From Desulfovibrionaceae bacterium (GTDB taxonomy: Bacteria > Desulfobacterota > Desulfovibrionia > Desulfovibrionales > Desulfovibrionaceae): a DNA stretch of 64,000 nt. Within the stretch, counting starts at the first letter, position 1; each line of letters begins with the position of its first letter. Positions 1 to 8,789 of this stretch are shown one piece after another. Location of the stretch: assembly GCA_031082225.1 (NCBI GenBank), contig JAVHLG010000013.1, positions 1 to 64,000 of the forward strand, in the 5' to 3' direction. Position numbers and translations under genes: made by a program. Below the pieces are notes generated by a model. The model did not search any database. It was not told where the DNA came from and worked only from the letters and a program-made list of their open reading frames with translations.

Positions 1-847
1 CCACATTCGGCAGGACCATCCCGGCCAGGATGCACCCCATGCCCGCCATCTGCCCCAGGGACACGACCTCGCCCAAAACCAGCCACGACATGGCCACGGT
101 GACCACCAGTTCCAGCGATGAAAAGATCGAGGCGTAGGCACTGCCGATGCGCGCCACCCCGGCGTACAGAAGCGGCATGGACAGGGCCGTGGGCACAAGC
201 CCGGCCAGGACCGCATAGCGCGCCTGCTCCGGGGTGTACGCCAGAACCGCCGCCGGGCCACGCATGGCCGCAAAGATCACCGCCGCCGCCACGAAGATGC
301 ACAGGGTGAACTCCATGGGGCTGTCGTTTTTGAGAAACCGTTGCAGCACGATGAGATTGCCCGAAAAAACCAGCATGGCCCCCAGCGAGGCCGCGATGCC
401 GGGAAGCGGCGCGGCCGTCTGGAATGCGTCCCAGGACACGAACATGCTTCCGGCCAAGACCAGCCCAAGCGAAATCACGAAATCGCGTCCGGCGTGGAAT
501 CCGAAAAAAATCCGCGACAACACCGCCACGGCCAGGGGATAGAAATACAGGATCAGGGAATTGGTGGCCGCCGGGATGTACGTCAGCGCGGTGACGAACA
601 AAAACGTCTGGGAACAGTTGAAAACCGGGGCCACGACCGCCGCCCGGAGCATGGTCCGCCGGGGAATGTGCAGCCGCCCCCGGTTTTTTACGAGCAGGAT
701 CACGGCCAGGATCACGGCCGCCACCGAAAACCGGCACATGAGCAAATCCAGGGGCATAAGCCCCGCCGCCATGCCCGACTTGAAGATGATCGGCCCCACG
801 CCGTAGCACACGGCCGACCCGAGTACGTAGAGCACCCCGCGAAGCAT
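1..847 (-). CDS. EamA/DMT-family membrane transporter (C-terminus cut by window edge)
   Basis: Reading the minus strand from the ATG at 847 gives an open frame to the window edge with no stop, so the C-terminus is missing. The translation is a run of hydrophobic helices separated by short basic loops, with two similar halves of about five helices each, which is the plan of the drug/metabolite transporter (EamA) family of inner-membrane exporters. A good ribosome site, AAGGAG, lies about 7 bases before the ATG. The start 'MLRGVLYVLGSAVCYG' is typical of the first helix of this family. The substrate cannot be told. It is divergent from the aminotransferase gene that follows. Family assignment is fairly sure; a specific role is not. 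Confidence 0.82.
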   Translation of the reverse strand, partial: MLRGVLYVLGSAVCYGVGPIIFKSGMAAGLMPLDLLMCRFSVAAVILAVILLVKNRGRLHIPRRTMLRAAVVAPVFNCSQTFLFVTALTYIPAATNSLILYFYPLAVAVLSRIFFGFHAGRDFVISLGLVLAGSMFVSWDAFQTAAPLPGIAASLGAMLVFSGNLIVLQRFLKNDSPMEFTLCIFVAAAVIFAAMRGPAAVLAYTPEQARYAVLAGLVPTALSMPLLYAGVARIGSAYASIFSSLELVVTVAMSWLVLGEVVSLGQMAGMGCILAGMVLPNV

Positions 848-1063
848 GGCCACGCTCCTTGCCGGGCCGTGGAAGCATCTTGACGCCCCGGGGCCACGGG
901 CATACCCAAGGCCACCCGGCGACGCAAGCCCGGACACGCTGACACGGCCGTTCCAACCGGCCACGGCAGGCGGCAACGCCCCGAACCCGCGACGGGATTC
1001 CAATGGGCGTGCGCCCTGTGGCCGCCGAAGGCTTCTCCCCCCCAAACCTAGAAGGACCAAGCC

Positions 1064-2230
1064 ATGCCCGCACCATCGCCCCGTTTCAGCCGCCGCGCCG
1101 GACGCATCAAAATATCGGCCACCAAGCTCATGCCCATGATCGCCGCCGAGGTGGGCGGCTGCGTGTCCCTGGGGCAGGGCGTGCCGTCTTTCGCCACCCC
1201 GGAATTCGTGGTGGACGCGGTCTGCGAGGCGCTTCGCCGCGACCCTGCCGCCGGGAAGTATTCCCTGCAACCGGGCCTGCCCGCCCTGCGCCAGGCCGTG
1301 GCCGGGCTTTTCGCCCGGGAAAAGGGCCTTGCCGCCGACCCCGACAGCGAAATCCTCATCTCCGTGGGGGCCATGGAGGCGCTTTTTGCGGCCATGCTGG
1401 TGCTCGTCGAGGACGGCGACGAGGTCATCGTGCCCGCGCCGTATTATCCCTCCCATGTGGAGCAGGTGCTCCTCTCCGGCGGCCGCCCGGTCTTCGTCCC
1501 CCTGCGCCCGGATTTCAGCCTGGACCCCGGGGCCGTGGCCCGGGCCGTGACGGACAAGACCCGGGCCGTCATCGTCACCTCGCCCCACAACCCCACGGGC
1601 GCGGTCTTTGCCGAGGCCGACCTGCGGGCCGTGGCCGGGATCGCCATCGCCCGCGACCTGACCGTGATCTGCGACGACACCTACGACAGCCTGGCCTACG
1701 ACGCCCCGGCCACAAGCCTGGCCTCGTTTCCCGAGCTTCGCGAGCGCATGGTGGCCGTGGGCAGCTTCTCCAAGCGGTTTGCGCTCACGGGCTGGCGCGT
1801 GGGCTATGCCTTTGCCCCGCGCCCCATCATGGACCAGATGCTCAAGGTCCACGACTGCGCCGCCATCTGCGCCCCCATGCCCGGCCAGATCGCGGCCCTG
1901 GCCGCACTGACCGGTCCCCGGGACGTCTTCGCCGGGTTCGCTGCGGCGCTTGCCGCCCGCCGCGACCTGGCCTGCCGCCGCCTGGACGCCCTTTCCGGGC
2001 ATCTCGCCTATGTGCGCCCGGCCGGGGCCTTCTACGTCATGGCCCGCTACCAGGACGACGCGCCGCCCATGGACATGGCCGTACGGCTCATCCGCGAGGC
2101 GCGCGTCATCACCATCCCGGGCGACGCCTTCGGCCCCGGGGGCGAAAATTCGCTTCGCCTGTCCTTCGGCGCCGATGAGGCCGAGCTTCATGAGGCCTTC
2201 GACCGCCTGGAACGCTTTTTCGGAAAATAG
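1064..2230 (+). CDS. Class I/II pyridoxal-phosphate aminotransferase
   Basis: A complete 388-residue fold-type I aminotransferase of the AspC/PatA group, cytosolic. The PLP-binding lysine is K237 in SFSKRFALTGWRVGY. Upstream, SPHNPTG carries the conserved Asn that contacts the cofactor, and the segment TVICDDTYDSL has the Asp that pairs with the pyridine nitrogen. A C-terminal Arg in 'SLRLSFG' fits the carboxylate-binding residue. Length is normal for the family (380-400). GAAGGA lies shortly before the ATG. The substrate is not evident: aspartate, aromatic or alanine donors are all possible. It stands alone between the divergent exporter gene and a thioredoxin-fold gene on the same strand. 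Confidence 0.9.
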   Translation: MPAPSPRFSRRAGRIKISATKLMPMIAAEVGGCVSLGQGVPSFATPEFVVDAVCEALRRDPAAGKYSLQPGLPALRQAVAGLFAREKGLAADPDSEILISVGAMEALFAAMLVLVEDGDEVIVPAPYYPSHVEQVLLSGGRPVFVPLRPDFSLDPGAVARAVTDKTRAVIVTSPHNPTGAVFAEADLRAVAGIAIARDLTVICDDTYDSLAYDAPATSLASFPELRERMVAVGSFSKRFALTGWRVGYAFAPRPIMDQMLKVHDCAAICAPMPGQIAALAALTGPRDVFAGFAAALAARRDLACRRLDALSGHLAYVRPAGAFYVMARYQDDAPPMDMAVRLIREARVITIPGDAFGPGGENSLRLSFGADEAELHEAFDRLERFFGK

Positions 2231-2304
2231 TTCTCCAGAACCGGCCGGACCCGGCCCCGCTCCTTGCCCAATGGCTGTCCATGCTTACCTGCTTGATGGC
2301 AACC

Positions 2305-2453
2305 GGCTGCCGATGACGTCGGCAGCCCGGAAAATCACGCACAGGTCGCGGCGAAGCCCGCATCGGAAGCGAGGGATTTTCGTGGCCTTCCGCCCGGCGG
2401 CGTGGCCGCCGCTTGCGGCGCATAAACCCGGCCTTTCGAGACCGGGGCCTTGC
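2305..2453 (+). repeat. Structured intergenic element, copy A
   Basis: This ~150-base stretch between two co-directional genes matches the stretch at 10097-10249. Shared blocks are ACAGGTCGCGGC, TTTTCGTG and TTCCGCCCGGCGGC...TGGCCGCCG. Between them sit stem-loops: GGCTGCCGA/TCGGCAGCC (2305-2313/2319-2327), a CGGCGG/CCGCCG hairpin around 2395-2411, and a CCCGG/CCGGG hairpin near 2428-2447. The first and last stems differ in sequence from copy B but pair in both copies. The element ends about 24 bases before the ATG at 2477. It may be a structured RNA in the leader, a terminator for the upstream gene, or a REP-like repeat. Confidence 0.6.
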
Positions 2454-2476
2454 CATCGATCAGACAAGGAGGACCC

Positions 2477-4570
2477 ATGGCCGCCGCAAACCGCCTCGCC
2501 GCCGAAAAAAGTCCCTATCTGCGCCAGCACGCCCACAACCCCGTGGACTGGTTCCCCTGGGGCGAGGCGGCCTTTGCCAGGGCTTCGGCCGAGGACAAGC
2601 CCGTTTTCCTGTCCATCGGCTATTCCACCTGCCACTGGTGCCACGTCATGGAGCGCGAGTCCTTCGAGGACGCGGAGGTGGCCCGGGCCCTGGCCGACGG
2701 CTTCGTGGCCGTGAAGGTGGACCGCGAGGAGCGCCCGGACGTGGACGCCGTGTACATGGCCGCCTGTCAGGCCCTGTCCGGCCGGGGCGGCTGGCCGCTG
2801 ACCATCCTCATGTTCCCGGACGGCCGTCCCTTTTTTGCCGCCACCTATCTTCCGAAACGCGGCCACCCCGGCCGCCCGGGCCTGCTGGACATCCTGGCCG
2901 CCGCCAGGGAGGCCTGGAACGCCCGGCGCGCGGAACTGGAAAACGCCACGGGCCGCATCCTGGACCATCTGCGCCAAAGCGCCACCGCCCAGGGGGACAT
3001 CCCAGGCCCGGGCGACATCCCCGGCCCGGACATCTTCAAAAAGGCCCTGGACCAGCTCGTCCGCGACTTCGACGCCGCTCGCGGCGGCTTCGGCCCGGCC
3101 CCCAAGTTTCCCTCGCCGCACATCCTGCTTTTTCTCATGGATCAGGCGACGCGCATCGGCGACGCCAGGCCCCTGGCCATGGCCCGGCGGACCCTTGAGG
3201 CCATGGCCCTGGGCGGCGTCACCGACCACGTGGGCCACGGTTCCCACCGCTATGCCACGGACGCCCAGTGGCTTGTGCCGCATTTCGAAAAGATGCTCTA
3301 CGACCAGGCCATGCTGCTTCTGGCCCAGGCCGAGATGTCCCGGGCCGCGCCGGACGACGCCTGCCGCGCCTTCCACGAAAAGGCCGCCCTTGATCTGGCG
3401 GGCTACATGGACCGCGCCCTGTCCGCGCCTGACGGCGGTTTCTTCACGGCCGAGGATGCCGATTCCGAGGGCGTGGAAGGAAAATTCTATGTCTGGACGG
3501 CCGACGAGGTTCGGGCCGCCCTGCCCCCGGACGATGCGGCATTGTTCATGGACCTCTTCAACATGACAGACGACGGCAACTTCCACGACGAGGCCACCCG
3601 GCAAAAGACCGGGGCCAACATCCCGCACCTCACCCGGCCCGTACGGGACTGGGCCATGGCCCGGGGTCTCGATCCCGACGCCACGGCCGCCCGGGTCGAG
3701 GCCATCCGCGTCCGCCTCTTCGCCGCGCGCGAGGCCCGCGTGCATCCCCACCGCGACGAAAAGATCCTGGCCGACGGCAACGGCCTGGCCATCGCCGCCC
3801 TGGCCCGGGCCGCCCGGCTCCTGGACCGCCCGGAGCTGGCCGAACGCGCCGCCCGGGCCGCCCGGTTCGTCATGACCGCCCTGCGCGACGGCAACGGCCG
3901 CCTGCTGCACCGCTTCTGCGACGGACAGGCCGCCGTGCCCGGATTCCTGGACGACTTTGCCTTTTTGGCCTGGGGCCTTTTGGAACTGCACCAGACCACC
4001 CTGGACCCGACCCATCTGGAGGCCGCCCTGGCCCTGGCCGACGACATCGTGTCCCGCTTCGCCGACCGGTCGCGCGGCGGCTTCTTCCTCACGGCGGACG
4101 ACGCCGAGTCCCTGGCGCTACGGCCCAAAGACCTCTTCGACGCCGCCGTGCCCTCGGGCAACGCCGTGGCCCTGTTCGTGCTGACCGCCCTGGGGCGGCT
4201 GGCCCATCGCCCGGACCTGGAAGACGCGGCCCGCACGGTCATCCCGGCCATTTCCCCCCTGGCCGCCGACTATCCCATGGGATTCGCGCACTTTTTGACC
4301 AGCCTGGCCTTCGCCGCCGGTCCGGACGTCCTGGCCACGGTCACCGGAGACCCGGACGCGGAGGATGCCAGGGCCTTCATATCCGCCCTGCGCCGGTCAG
4401 GCACGCCGGGATTGCTCGTCAACCTCGTGCCGGGGGCCGGACCGGCCCGGGTCAGCCTGTGCCGCGACATGGCCTGCCTGCCGCCCGCGGGGAGCGTTGA
4501 GGAGTTGGAGGGATTACTGGGAGAGGGGAAAAGTGGGGGCGCTGCACCCACGCCCCCGGCAGGGGCCTAA
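2477..4570 (+). CDS. DUF255 thioredoxin-fold protein (YyaL/SSP411 family)
   Basis: A 697-residue cytosolic protein. The N-terminus '[21 protein letters not shown]' opens a thioredoxin-like DUF255 domain with a CHWC active-site-like motif ([14 protein letters not shown]) in the first 60 residues. The rest is an (alpha/alpha)6 barrel like that of N-acylglucosamine epimerases, with [13 protein letters not shown] and [14 protein letters not shown] as family landmarks. The biochemical role of this family is not settled. The start at 2477 is chosen because AAGGAGG lies at 2466-2472; an in-frame ATG at 2450 lacks a ribosome site. Length is typical (650-700). A large minus-strand open frame across it is a codon-bias shadow. 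Confidence 0.9.
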   Translation: MAAANRLAAEKSPYLRQHAHNPVDWFPWGEAAFARASAEDKPVFLSIGYSTCHWCHVMERESFEDAEVARALADGFVAVKVDREERPDVDAVYMAACQALSGRGGWPLTILMFPDGRPFFAATYLPKRGHPGRPGLLDILAAAREAWNARRAELENATGRILDHLRQSATAQGDIPGPGDIPGPDIFKKALDQLVRDFDAARGGFGPAPKFPSPHILLFLMDQATRIGDARPLAMARRTLEAMALGGVTDHVGHGSHRYATDAQWLVPHFEKMLYDQAMLLLAQAEMSRAAPDDACRAFHEKAALDLAGYMDRALSAPDGGFFTAEDADSEGVEGKFYVWTADEVRAALPPDDAALFMDLFNMTDDGNFHDEATRQKTGANIPHLTRPVRDWAMARGLDPDATAARVEAIRVRLFAAREARVHPHRDEKILADGNGLAIAALARAARLLDRPELAERAARAARFVMTALRDGNGRLLHRFCDGQAAVPGFLDDFAFLAWGLLELHQTTLDPTHLEAALALADDIVSRFADRSRGGFFLTADDAESLALRPKDLFDAAVPSGNAVALFVLTALGRLAHRPDLEDAARTVIPAISPLAADYPMGFAHFLTSLAFAAGPDVLATVTGDPDAEDARAFISALRRSGTPGLLVNLVPGAGPARVSLCRDMACLPPAGSVEELEGLLGEGKSGGAAPTPPAGA

Positions 4571-4599
4571 GGCCCCTTGTACCCCGTGTCTCGTCGGTC

Positions 4600-4626
4600 T
4601 GTTCCGGACGCGATGCGTCCGGAACA
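4600..4626 (+). terminator. Perfect 12-bp hairpin after the DUF255 gene
   Basis: TGTTCCGGACGC at 4600-4611 pairs with GCGTCCGGAACA at 4615-4626 around a GAT loop, 30 bases after the stop codon. There is no T-run behind it, so it is either a weak terminator or an mRNA 3'-end stabiliser. Confidence 0.5.
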
Positions 4627-4929
4627 TGCGGGCGGAGGGATGGAAGTAGTCGGGACTGAATTTGTGCCAATTGCCCGGACATCAGGCGATTTGTGCGCAA
4701 TCACAATACTGTAACCAACTCAAGTGACCGGGCCATTGCCACAGTAAAAGTCTATAAAGTAATAATGTTCCGGGTAGTTCGTTTCTCAAAAACAATACTC
4801 TTCACCCTGTGAGCCTTTCACTCGTGTCATGACGTATTGCAAGATGAAATCAATACGGCCAATTTTGAACAATATTTTGTTTTTCAATGTGTTCCGTTGG
4901 TAACCTGCTATCCATATTGGTCGCACGCA
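4627..4929. other. AT-rich spacer without a visible gene
   Basis: Base composition drops sharply here compared with both neighbours. I see no open frame with a plausible start and ribosome site, and no RNA gene. It leads into two degenerate genes and looks like the edge of an acquired or decaying segment. Confidence 0.5.
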
Positions 4930-5315
4930 CTATTTTCCGATGCGAAACGCAAAAGGCTTCGTATCTATCAATCCTTCACCGTTTCCAGTAAAACCAGACG
5001 CGACAAAGGTAAAAGATCCCAACCGACCATCTTCGCAGACGACCGTTCCGTTTCCTTGGTTGTCGTCCGTGTTGATGTATTCGCCTTGGCAGGTCACGCC
5101 TTGGTTCGTCGTGAGGGTTAATATACCGCCGCCGCTCAAGTACGCCTTGGCCTTGCCGGTGAACGTCTCCGAGGTATTGTGGATTTCACCCTCGACAGTG
5201 AGATAATGGAAAGTATTGCATAAGCTCTATCTGTATATATAAAACTTGCAAACACAACAACAATCCATAGTGAAAAAAGATACGGAAGCGAAATACCTCT
5301 GCGTGACTGTTTCAT
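4930..5315 (-). pseudogene. Small secreted protein, frameshifted
   Basis: The ATG at 5315 has a GAGGAACG ribosome site and begins a signal peptide (MKQSRRGISLPYLFSLWIVV ... RAYA). Just after the cleavage site the frame runs off. One frame over, the remainder reads HYLTVEGEIHNTSETFTGKA, then a compact domain with Gly-rich strands, TCQGEY, GNGTVVCEDGRLGSF and a final FAFRIGK. That pattern of a C-x(n)-G-x-Y strand, GxGTxxCxDGRxGxF and a closing xFxFG strand is seen in small exported proteins of unknown function in proteobacteria. The second frame has an upstream TAG and no start of its own, so the gene is broken near 5205-5225 unless the base call is wrong. Its codon use is AT-richer than that of its neighbours. 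Confidence 0.6.
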
Positions 5316-5380
5316 ACGTTCCTCGATATTACACGTAACCGACAATTCATCATGGGCCTGCACGTCGCCTGACATATGAT

Positions 5381-5765
5381 TTACGCAATCAGCGTAAAAT
5401 GGTCCATCACTTTTACAAAGAAACGAGATTTTTCATCTACAACAGTGAACGGCACCCGTCGCAAGAAGTGACGATAAAAAAATACCAACTTTTTGGCAAG
5501 TGCCCTTATCCTTGTAGAAGCATGATGCCGCCAAAAGAAAGAACGGTTCGTCGGCATATTTGAATTCGGCATCGCTTTGACAGCTTCTTTGCTTGCACCA
5601 GGAAGGAGGATGCGCTTGCTTGTGCTTTTGCAAAGATCGACACGGATGGCGACATCGTGACTTCCATCCCAGAAAAACACTCACGCCGATGATCGCGTCG
5701 GAAATACCCTTGTCACGAGTTCCGATCAAGTCTTCAATCGTCCCCATATTTTTCATTTGCGTCAT
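5381..5765 (-). pseudogene. Possible frameshifted small gene, unknown function
   Basis: An ATG at 5765, behind AAGG, begins MTQMKNMGTIEDLIGTRDKG and continues to GISDAIIGVSVF. At a run of five T residues the plausible reading switches frame to FWDGSHDVAIRVDLCKSTSK and goes on as a basic protein to a stop at 5381. Staying in the first frame yields a Cys/Pro-rich tail that looks like an out-of-frame translation. I do not recognise the product. The composition is AT-rich like the neighbouring pseudogene. It could equally be non-coding; confidence is low. Confidence 0.3.
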
Positions 5766-5858
5766 TGAAAACATCCTTGTCAAGAATGCCCCTCCACCCG
5801 AAGCCCTTCCCCTCCCCATTCTCAGCACCTCCCGACACCTTCCCCCCCTCCAAACACA

Positions 5859-5935
5859 CTACAATTTTGTAGCCTTCCTTCTACGTTTTTGTTGTCGCAA
5901 AGCCCGTCCGAAAACGGACGATATCCTTTGATATC
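5859..5935. promoter_or_regulatory. Three palindromes upstream of the nif promoter
   Basis: Three perfect inverted repeats sit in the 90 bases before the sigma-54 promoter: CTACAA-TT-TTGTAG at 5859-5872, CGTCCG-AAAA-CGGACG at 5905-5920 and GATATC-CTTT-GATATC at 5920-5935. None matches the NifA activator site TGT-N10-ACA. They are candidate sites for another regulator, or for looping and bending. Their clustering just upstream of a sigma-54 promoter is the main argument for a function. Confidence 0.4.
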
Positions 5936-5950
5936 AGCGAGATAAGTGCA

Positions 5951-5966
5951 TGGCACGAGCCTTGTA
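5951..5966 (+). promoter_or_regulatory. Sigma-54 (-24/-12) promoter of nifENB
   Basis: TGGCACGAGCCTTGTA matches the RpoN consensus TGGCACG-N4-TTGCA with one change (TTGTA for TTGCA) and the correct GG-to-GT spacing of ten. It lies 50 bases before the nifE start codon. Nitrogen-fixation genes are classical RpoN targets, so an enhancer-binding activator such as NifA is expected, though no clear NifA site is visible nearby. Confidence 0.8.
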
Positions 5967-6015
5967 ATCCCCCTTCCGCATCCGGCCCGCCGAGACGGCC
6001 GGAAAGGGAGACCGC

Positions 6016-7416
6016 ATGGAACACGCCATCCTCGAAGAGCGCAAGGATCAGGTCCACGTCAAGGGCAGCGGGCCCTTCGCCATGGCCTGCAACCGCGACA
6101 GCCTGGCCGGGGCGGTAAGCCAGCGGGCCTGCGTGTTCTGCGGGTCGCGGGTGGTCCTCTACCCCATCGCCGACGCCCTGCATCTGGTGCACGGCCCCAT
6201 CGGCTGCGCGGTCTACACCTGGGACATCCGGGGGGCCCTGTCGTCCGGGCCGGAGTTGCACCGCCTCAGCTTCTCAACCGACCTCCAGGAACGCGACGTC
6301 ATTTTCGGCGGCGAAAAAAAGCTCAAGGCCGCCCTGCTCGAACTCATTGCCCGCCACAGCCCCAAGGCGGCCTTTGTCTACGCCACCTGCATCGTGGGCA
6401 TCATCGGCGACGACGTGGGCGCGGTGTGCCGCCAGGTGGCCGAGGAGACCGGCATCCCGGTCATCCCGGTGCAGTCGGAAGGCTTCAAGGGCAACAAGCG
6501 CGAGGGCTACATGGCCGCCTGCCGGGCCATGTTCCAACTCGTGGGCACGGGCGACGTGTCGGACGTGCCCAAGGTCAGCATCAACATCCTGGGGGATTTC
6601 AACCTGGCCGGGGAAATCTGGATCATCCGGGAATATTTCGAGCGCATGGGCGTGCACGTCGTGGCCAACATCACCGGCGACGGCCGGGTGGACGACATCC
6701 GCCGGGCGCACGGCGCGGGCTTGAACGTGGTGCAGTGTTCCGGGGCCACCATGGAGCTGGCCAGGATGCTCCAGGACACCTACGACATCCCGTTCATCCG
6801 GGCCTCGTACCTGGGCATCGAGGACATGGCCGACTCGCTCTACGCCGTGGCCGAACACTTCAAGGCCCGTGACCCGGGCATCGTGGCCCGCACCAAGGCC
6901 CTGGTGCGCGAGGAACTCTCCAAGCTTCTGCCCGAGCTCAAAAAGTACCGCAAGGCCCTGGAAGGCAAAAAGGCCGCCATCTACGTGGGCGGCGCGTTCA
7001 AGGCCTTTTCGCTGATCAAGGCCTTCAAGCACCTGGGCATGCGCGTGGTGCTGGTGGGTTCCCAGACCGGCACGGCGGAGGACTACGAGGAACTGGCCGC
7101 CATCTGCGACCCGGACACGGTCATCGTGGACGACTCCAACCCGCTCGAACTGTCGCATTTCATCAAGGAAAAAGACGTGGACGTGTTCGTGGGCGGCGTC
7201 AAGGAACGGCCCATCGCCTTCAAGCTCGGCGTCGGCTTTTGCGACCACAACCACGAGCGCAAGGAGGCCCTGGAAGGGTTCGTGGGCATGCTCAACTTCG
7301 CCAAGGAAATCCACGCCTCGGTCACAAGCCCGGTGTGGCGCTTCGTGCCCCGGCGCGAGATGCGGCCCGGGATTCCCACCGGGATGCCGCCCGAGGCACA
7401 GGAGGTCAGGTCATGA
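6016..7416 (+). CDS. nifE: Nitrogenase FeMo-cofactor scaffold subunit NifE
   Basis: NifE is the alpha-type subunit of the NifEN scaffold on which the NifB cofactor is matured to FeMo-co in the cytosol. The 466-residue protein has the nitrogenase component 1 fold. Its Cys residues at 39, 42, 64 (GPIGCAVYTWD) and 125 (ATCIVGIIGDDVG) sit where the P-cluster-like ligands of this family lie. The C-terminal GVGFCDHNHERKEALEGF and the lack of the catalytic His/Cys pattern of NifD favour NifE. A ribosome site (GGAAAGGGAG) precedes the ATG. It opens an operon with nifN (4-base overlap) and nifB and is preceded by a sigma-54 promoter. Confidence 0.95.
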   Translation: MEHAILEERKDQVHVKGSGPFAMACNRDSLAGAVSQRACVFCGSRVVLYPIADALHLVHGPIGCAVYTWDIRGALSSGPELHRLSFSTDLQERDVIFGGEKKLKAALLELIARHSPKAAFVYATCIVGIIGDDVGAVCRQVAEETGIPVIPVQSEGFKGNKREGYMAACRAMFQLVGTGDVSDVPKVSINILGDFNLAGEIWIIREYFERMGVHVVANITGDGRVDDIRRAHGAGLNVVQCSGATMELARMLQDTYDIPFIRASYLGIEDMADSLYAVAEHFKARDPGIVARTKALVREELSKLLPELKKYRKALEGKKAAIYVGGAFKAFSLIKAFKHLGMRVVLVGSQTGTAEDYEELAAICDPDTVIVDDSNPLELSHFIKEKDVDVFVGGVKERPIAFKLGVGFCDHNHERKEALEGFVGMLNFAKEIHASVTSPVWRFVPRREMRPGIPTGMPPEAQEVRS

Positions 7417-8768
7417 AAGACGCGCCCTTCGTCTCCACCACCAACGCCTGCAAGCTGTGTACGCCCTTGGGCGCGGCCCTGGCCTTCCGGGGCATCGAAG
7501 GGGCCATCCCCTTCCTGCACGGCTCCCAGGGCTGCGCCACCTACATGCGCCGCTACATCATCAGCCATTTCCGCGAGCCCATGGACATCGCCTCCTCGGC
7601 GCTGGGCGAAAAGCAGGCGGTCTTCGGCGGCGGCCCCAATCTCAAAAAGGGCATCTTAAATGTCATGGAGAAATACGGGGCGGCCGTGGTCGGCGTGGCC
7701 TCCACCTGCTTAACCGAGACCATCGGCGACGACGTGCCCCGGCTTTTATACGAATTCAGGAAGGAATTCGCGGACCTGCCCCTGCCCGAGATCGTCAGCG
7801 TCGCCACCCCCAGCTATTCCGGAACCCACATGGACGGCTGGCACGCCGCCGTGGCGGCCACGGCCGGACAACTGGCCGACCCCGAGGCCCCCAAGCACGA
7901 CGGCATCAACGTCCTGCCCGGGCTCATCTCCCCCGAGGACATCCGGCACTTGCGAGACATCTTCGAGGACTTCGGCCTCACCGCCACCATCCTGCCCGAC
8001 ATCTCGGACACCATGGATGGCCCGGCCCTGCTCGATTACGAGAAAATCCCCTCCGGCGGCACCCCGCTTGCGGACATTCATGCCATGTCCGGGGCCAGGG
8101 CCACCCTGGAATTCGGCCGCGTGCTGGGACTGGCCGAAAGCGCCGGGCATGTGCTGTCGCGCCGCTTCGGCGTGCCGTGCATCTCCCTGGGCCTGCCCAT
8201 GGGCATCCGCGAGACCGACGCCCTGTTTACGGCCCTGGAAGAGGTCTCTGGACGCCCTACGCCTAGCCGCTACGTCCGCGAACGCGGCCGCTACGTGGAC
8301 GCCCTGGTGGACGGCCACAAATACGTCTCGGGCAAGCGGGCCGTGGTCTACGGCGAGGAAGACCTGGTGGTCGGCCTGACCGCCTTTCTGGCCGAGATCG
8401 GCGTGCATCCGGTCCTGGTGGCCACAGGCGGCAGGGACAAGCGCCTAAAGGCCGCCATCGCCGAGGCCTGCGGCGACATGGTTCCCGAACTGCCGTCCAT
8501 CCGCGAGGGCGTGGATTTCTTCGACATCGCGGCCGAGGCCGGGGAGCTGTCCCCGGACCTGATGGTCGGCCACAGCAAGGGCTACCGCTACGCCCGGGAG
8601 TGGAACGTGCCGCTTATCCGGGTCGGCTTCCCCATCCATGACCGCTTCGGCGGCCAGCGCCTGCGCCATGTGGCCTACGGCGGGGCCCAGGCCATGTTCG
8701 ACCGCATCGTCAACGCCGTGCTTGGCCGCAAACAAGACGTCAGTCCCGTGGGCTACGGCTACCTGTAA
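7413..8768 (+). CDS. nifN: Nitrogenase FeMo-cofactor scaffold subunit NifN
   Basis: This is the beta-type partner of NifE, 451 residues. The start at 7413 is chosen because GGAGG lies 8 bases before it and the ATG overlaps the nifE stop codon (ATGA), which indicates coupled translation. Family landmarks are NACKLCTPLGAALAF with two N-terminal cysteines, FLHGSQGCATYMRRY, and STCLTETIGDDVPRL with the third ligand region. These match NifN rather than NifK, which is longer and carries a catalytic-site serine. The C-terminus ends VSPVGYGYL. Together with NifE it forms the assembly platform for the cofactor made by NifB, which is encoded 21 bases downstream. Confidence 0.94.
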   Translation: MKDAPFVSTTNACKLCTPLGAALAFRGIEGAIPFLHGSQGCATYMRRYIISHFREPMDIASSALGEKQAVFGGGPNLKKGILNVMEKYGAAVVGVASTCLTETIGDDVPRLLYEFRKEFADLPLPEIVSVATPSYSGTHMDGWHAAVAATAGQLADPEAPKHDGINVLPGLISPEDIRHLRDIFEDFGLTATILPDISDTMDGPALLDYEKIPSGGTPLADIHAMSGARATLEFGRVLGLAESAGHVLSRRFGVPCISLGLPMGIRETDALFTALEEVSGRPTPSRYVRERGRYVDALVDGHKYVSGKRAVVYGEEDLVVGLTAFLAEIGVHPVLVATGGRDKRLKAAIAEACGDMVPELPSIREGVDFFDIAAEAGELSPDLMVGHSKGYRYAREWNVPLIRVGFPIHDRFGGQRLRHVAYGGAQAMFDRIVNAVLGRKQDVSPVGYGYL

Positions 8769-8789
8769 CAAACCGCAAAGGAGCTTGCG

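Noticed and set aside
2285-4015. 576-residue open frame on the minus strand
   Set aside because: It lies antisense to the DUF255 gene, is full of low-complexity Gly/Arg/His sequence and has no domain; it is a shadow of GC-rich codon bias.
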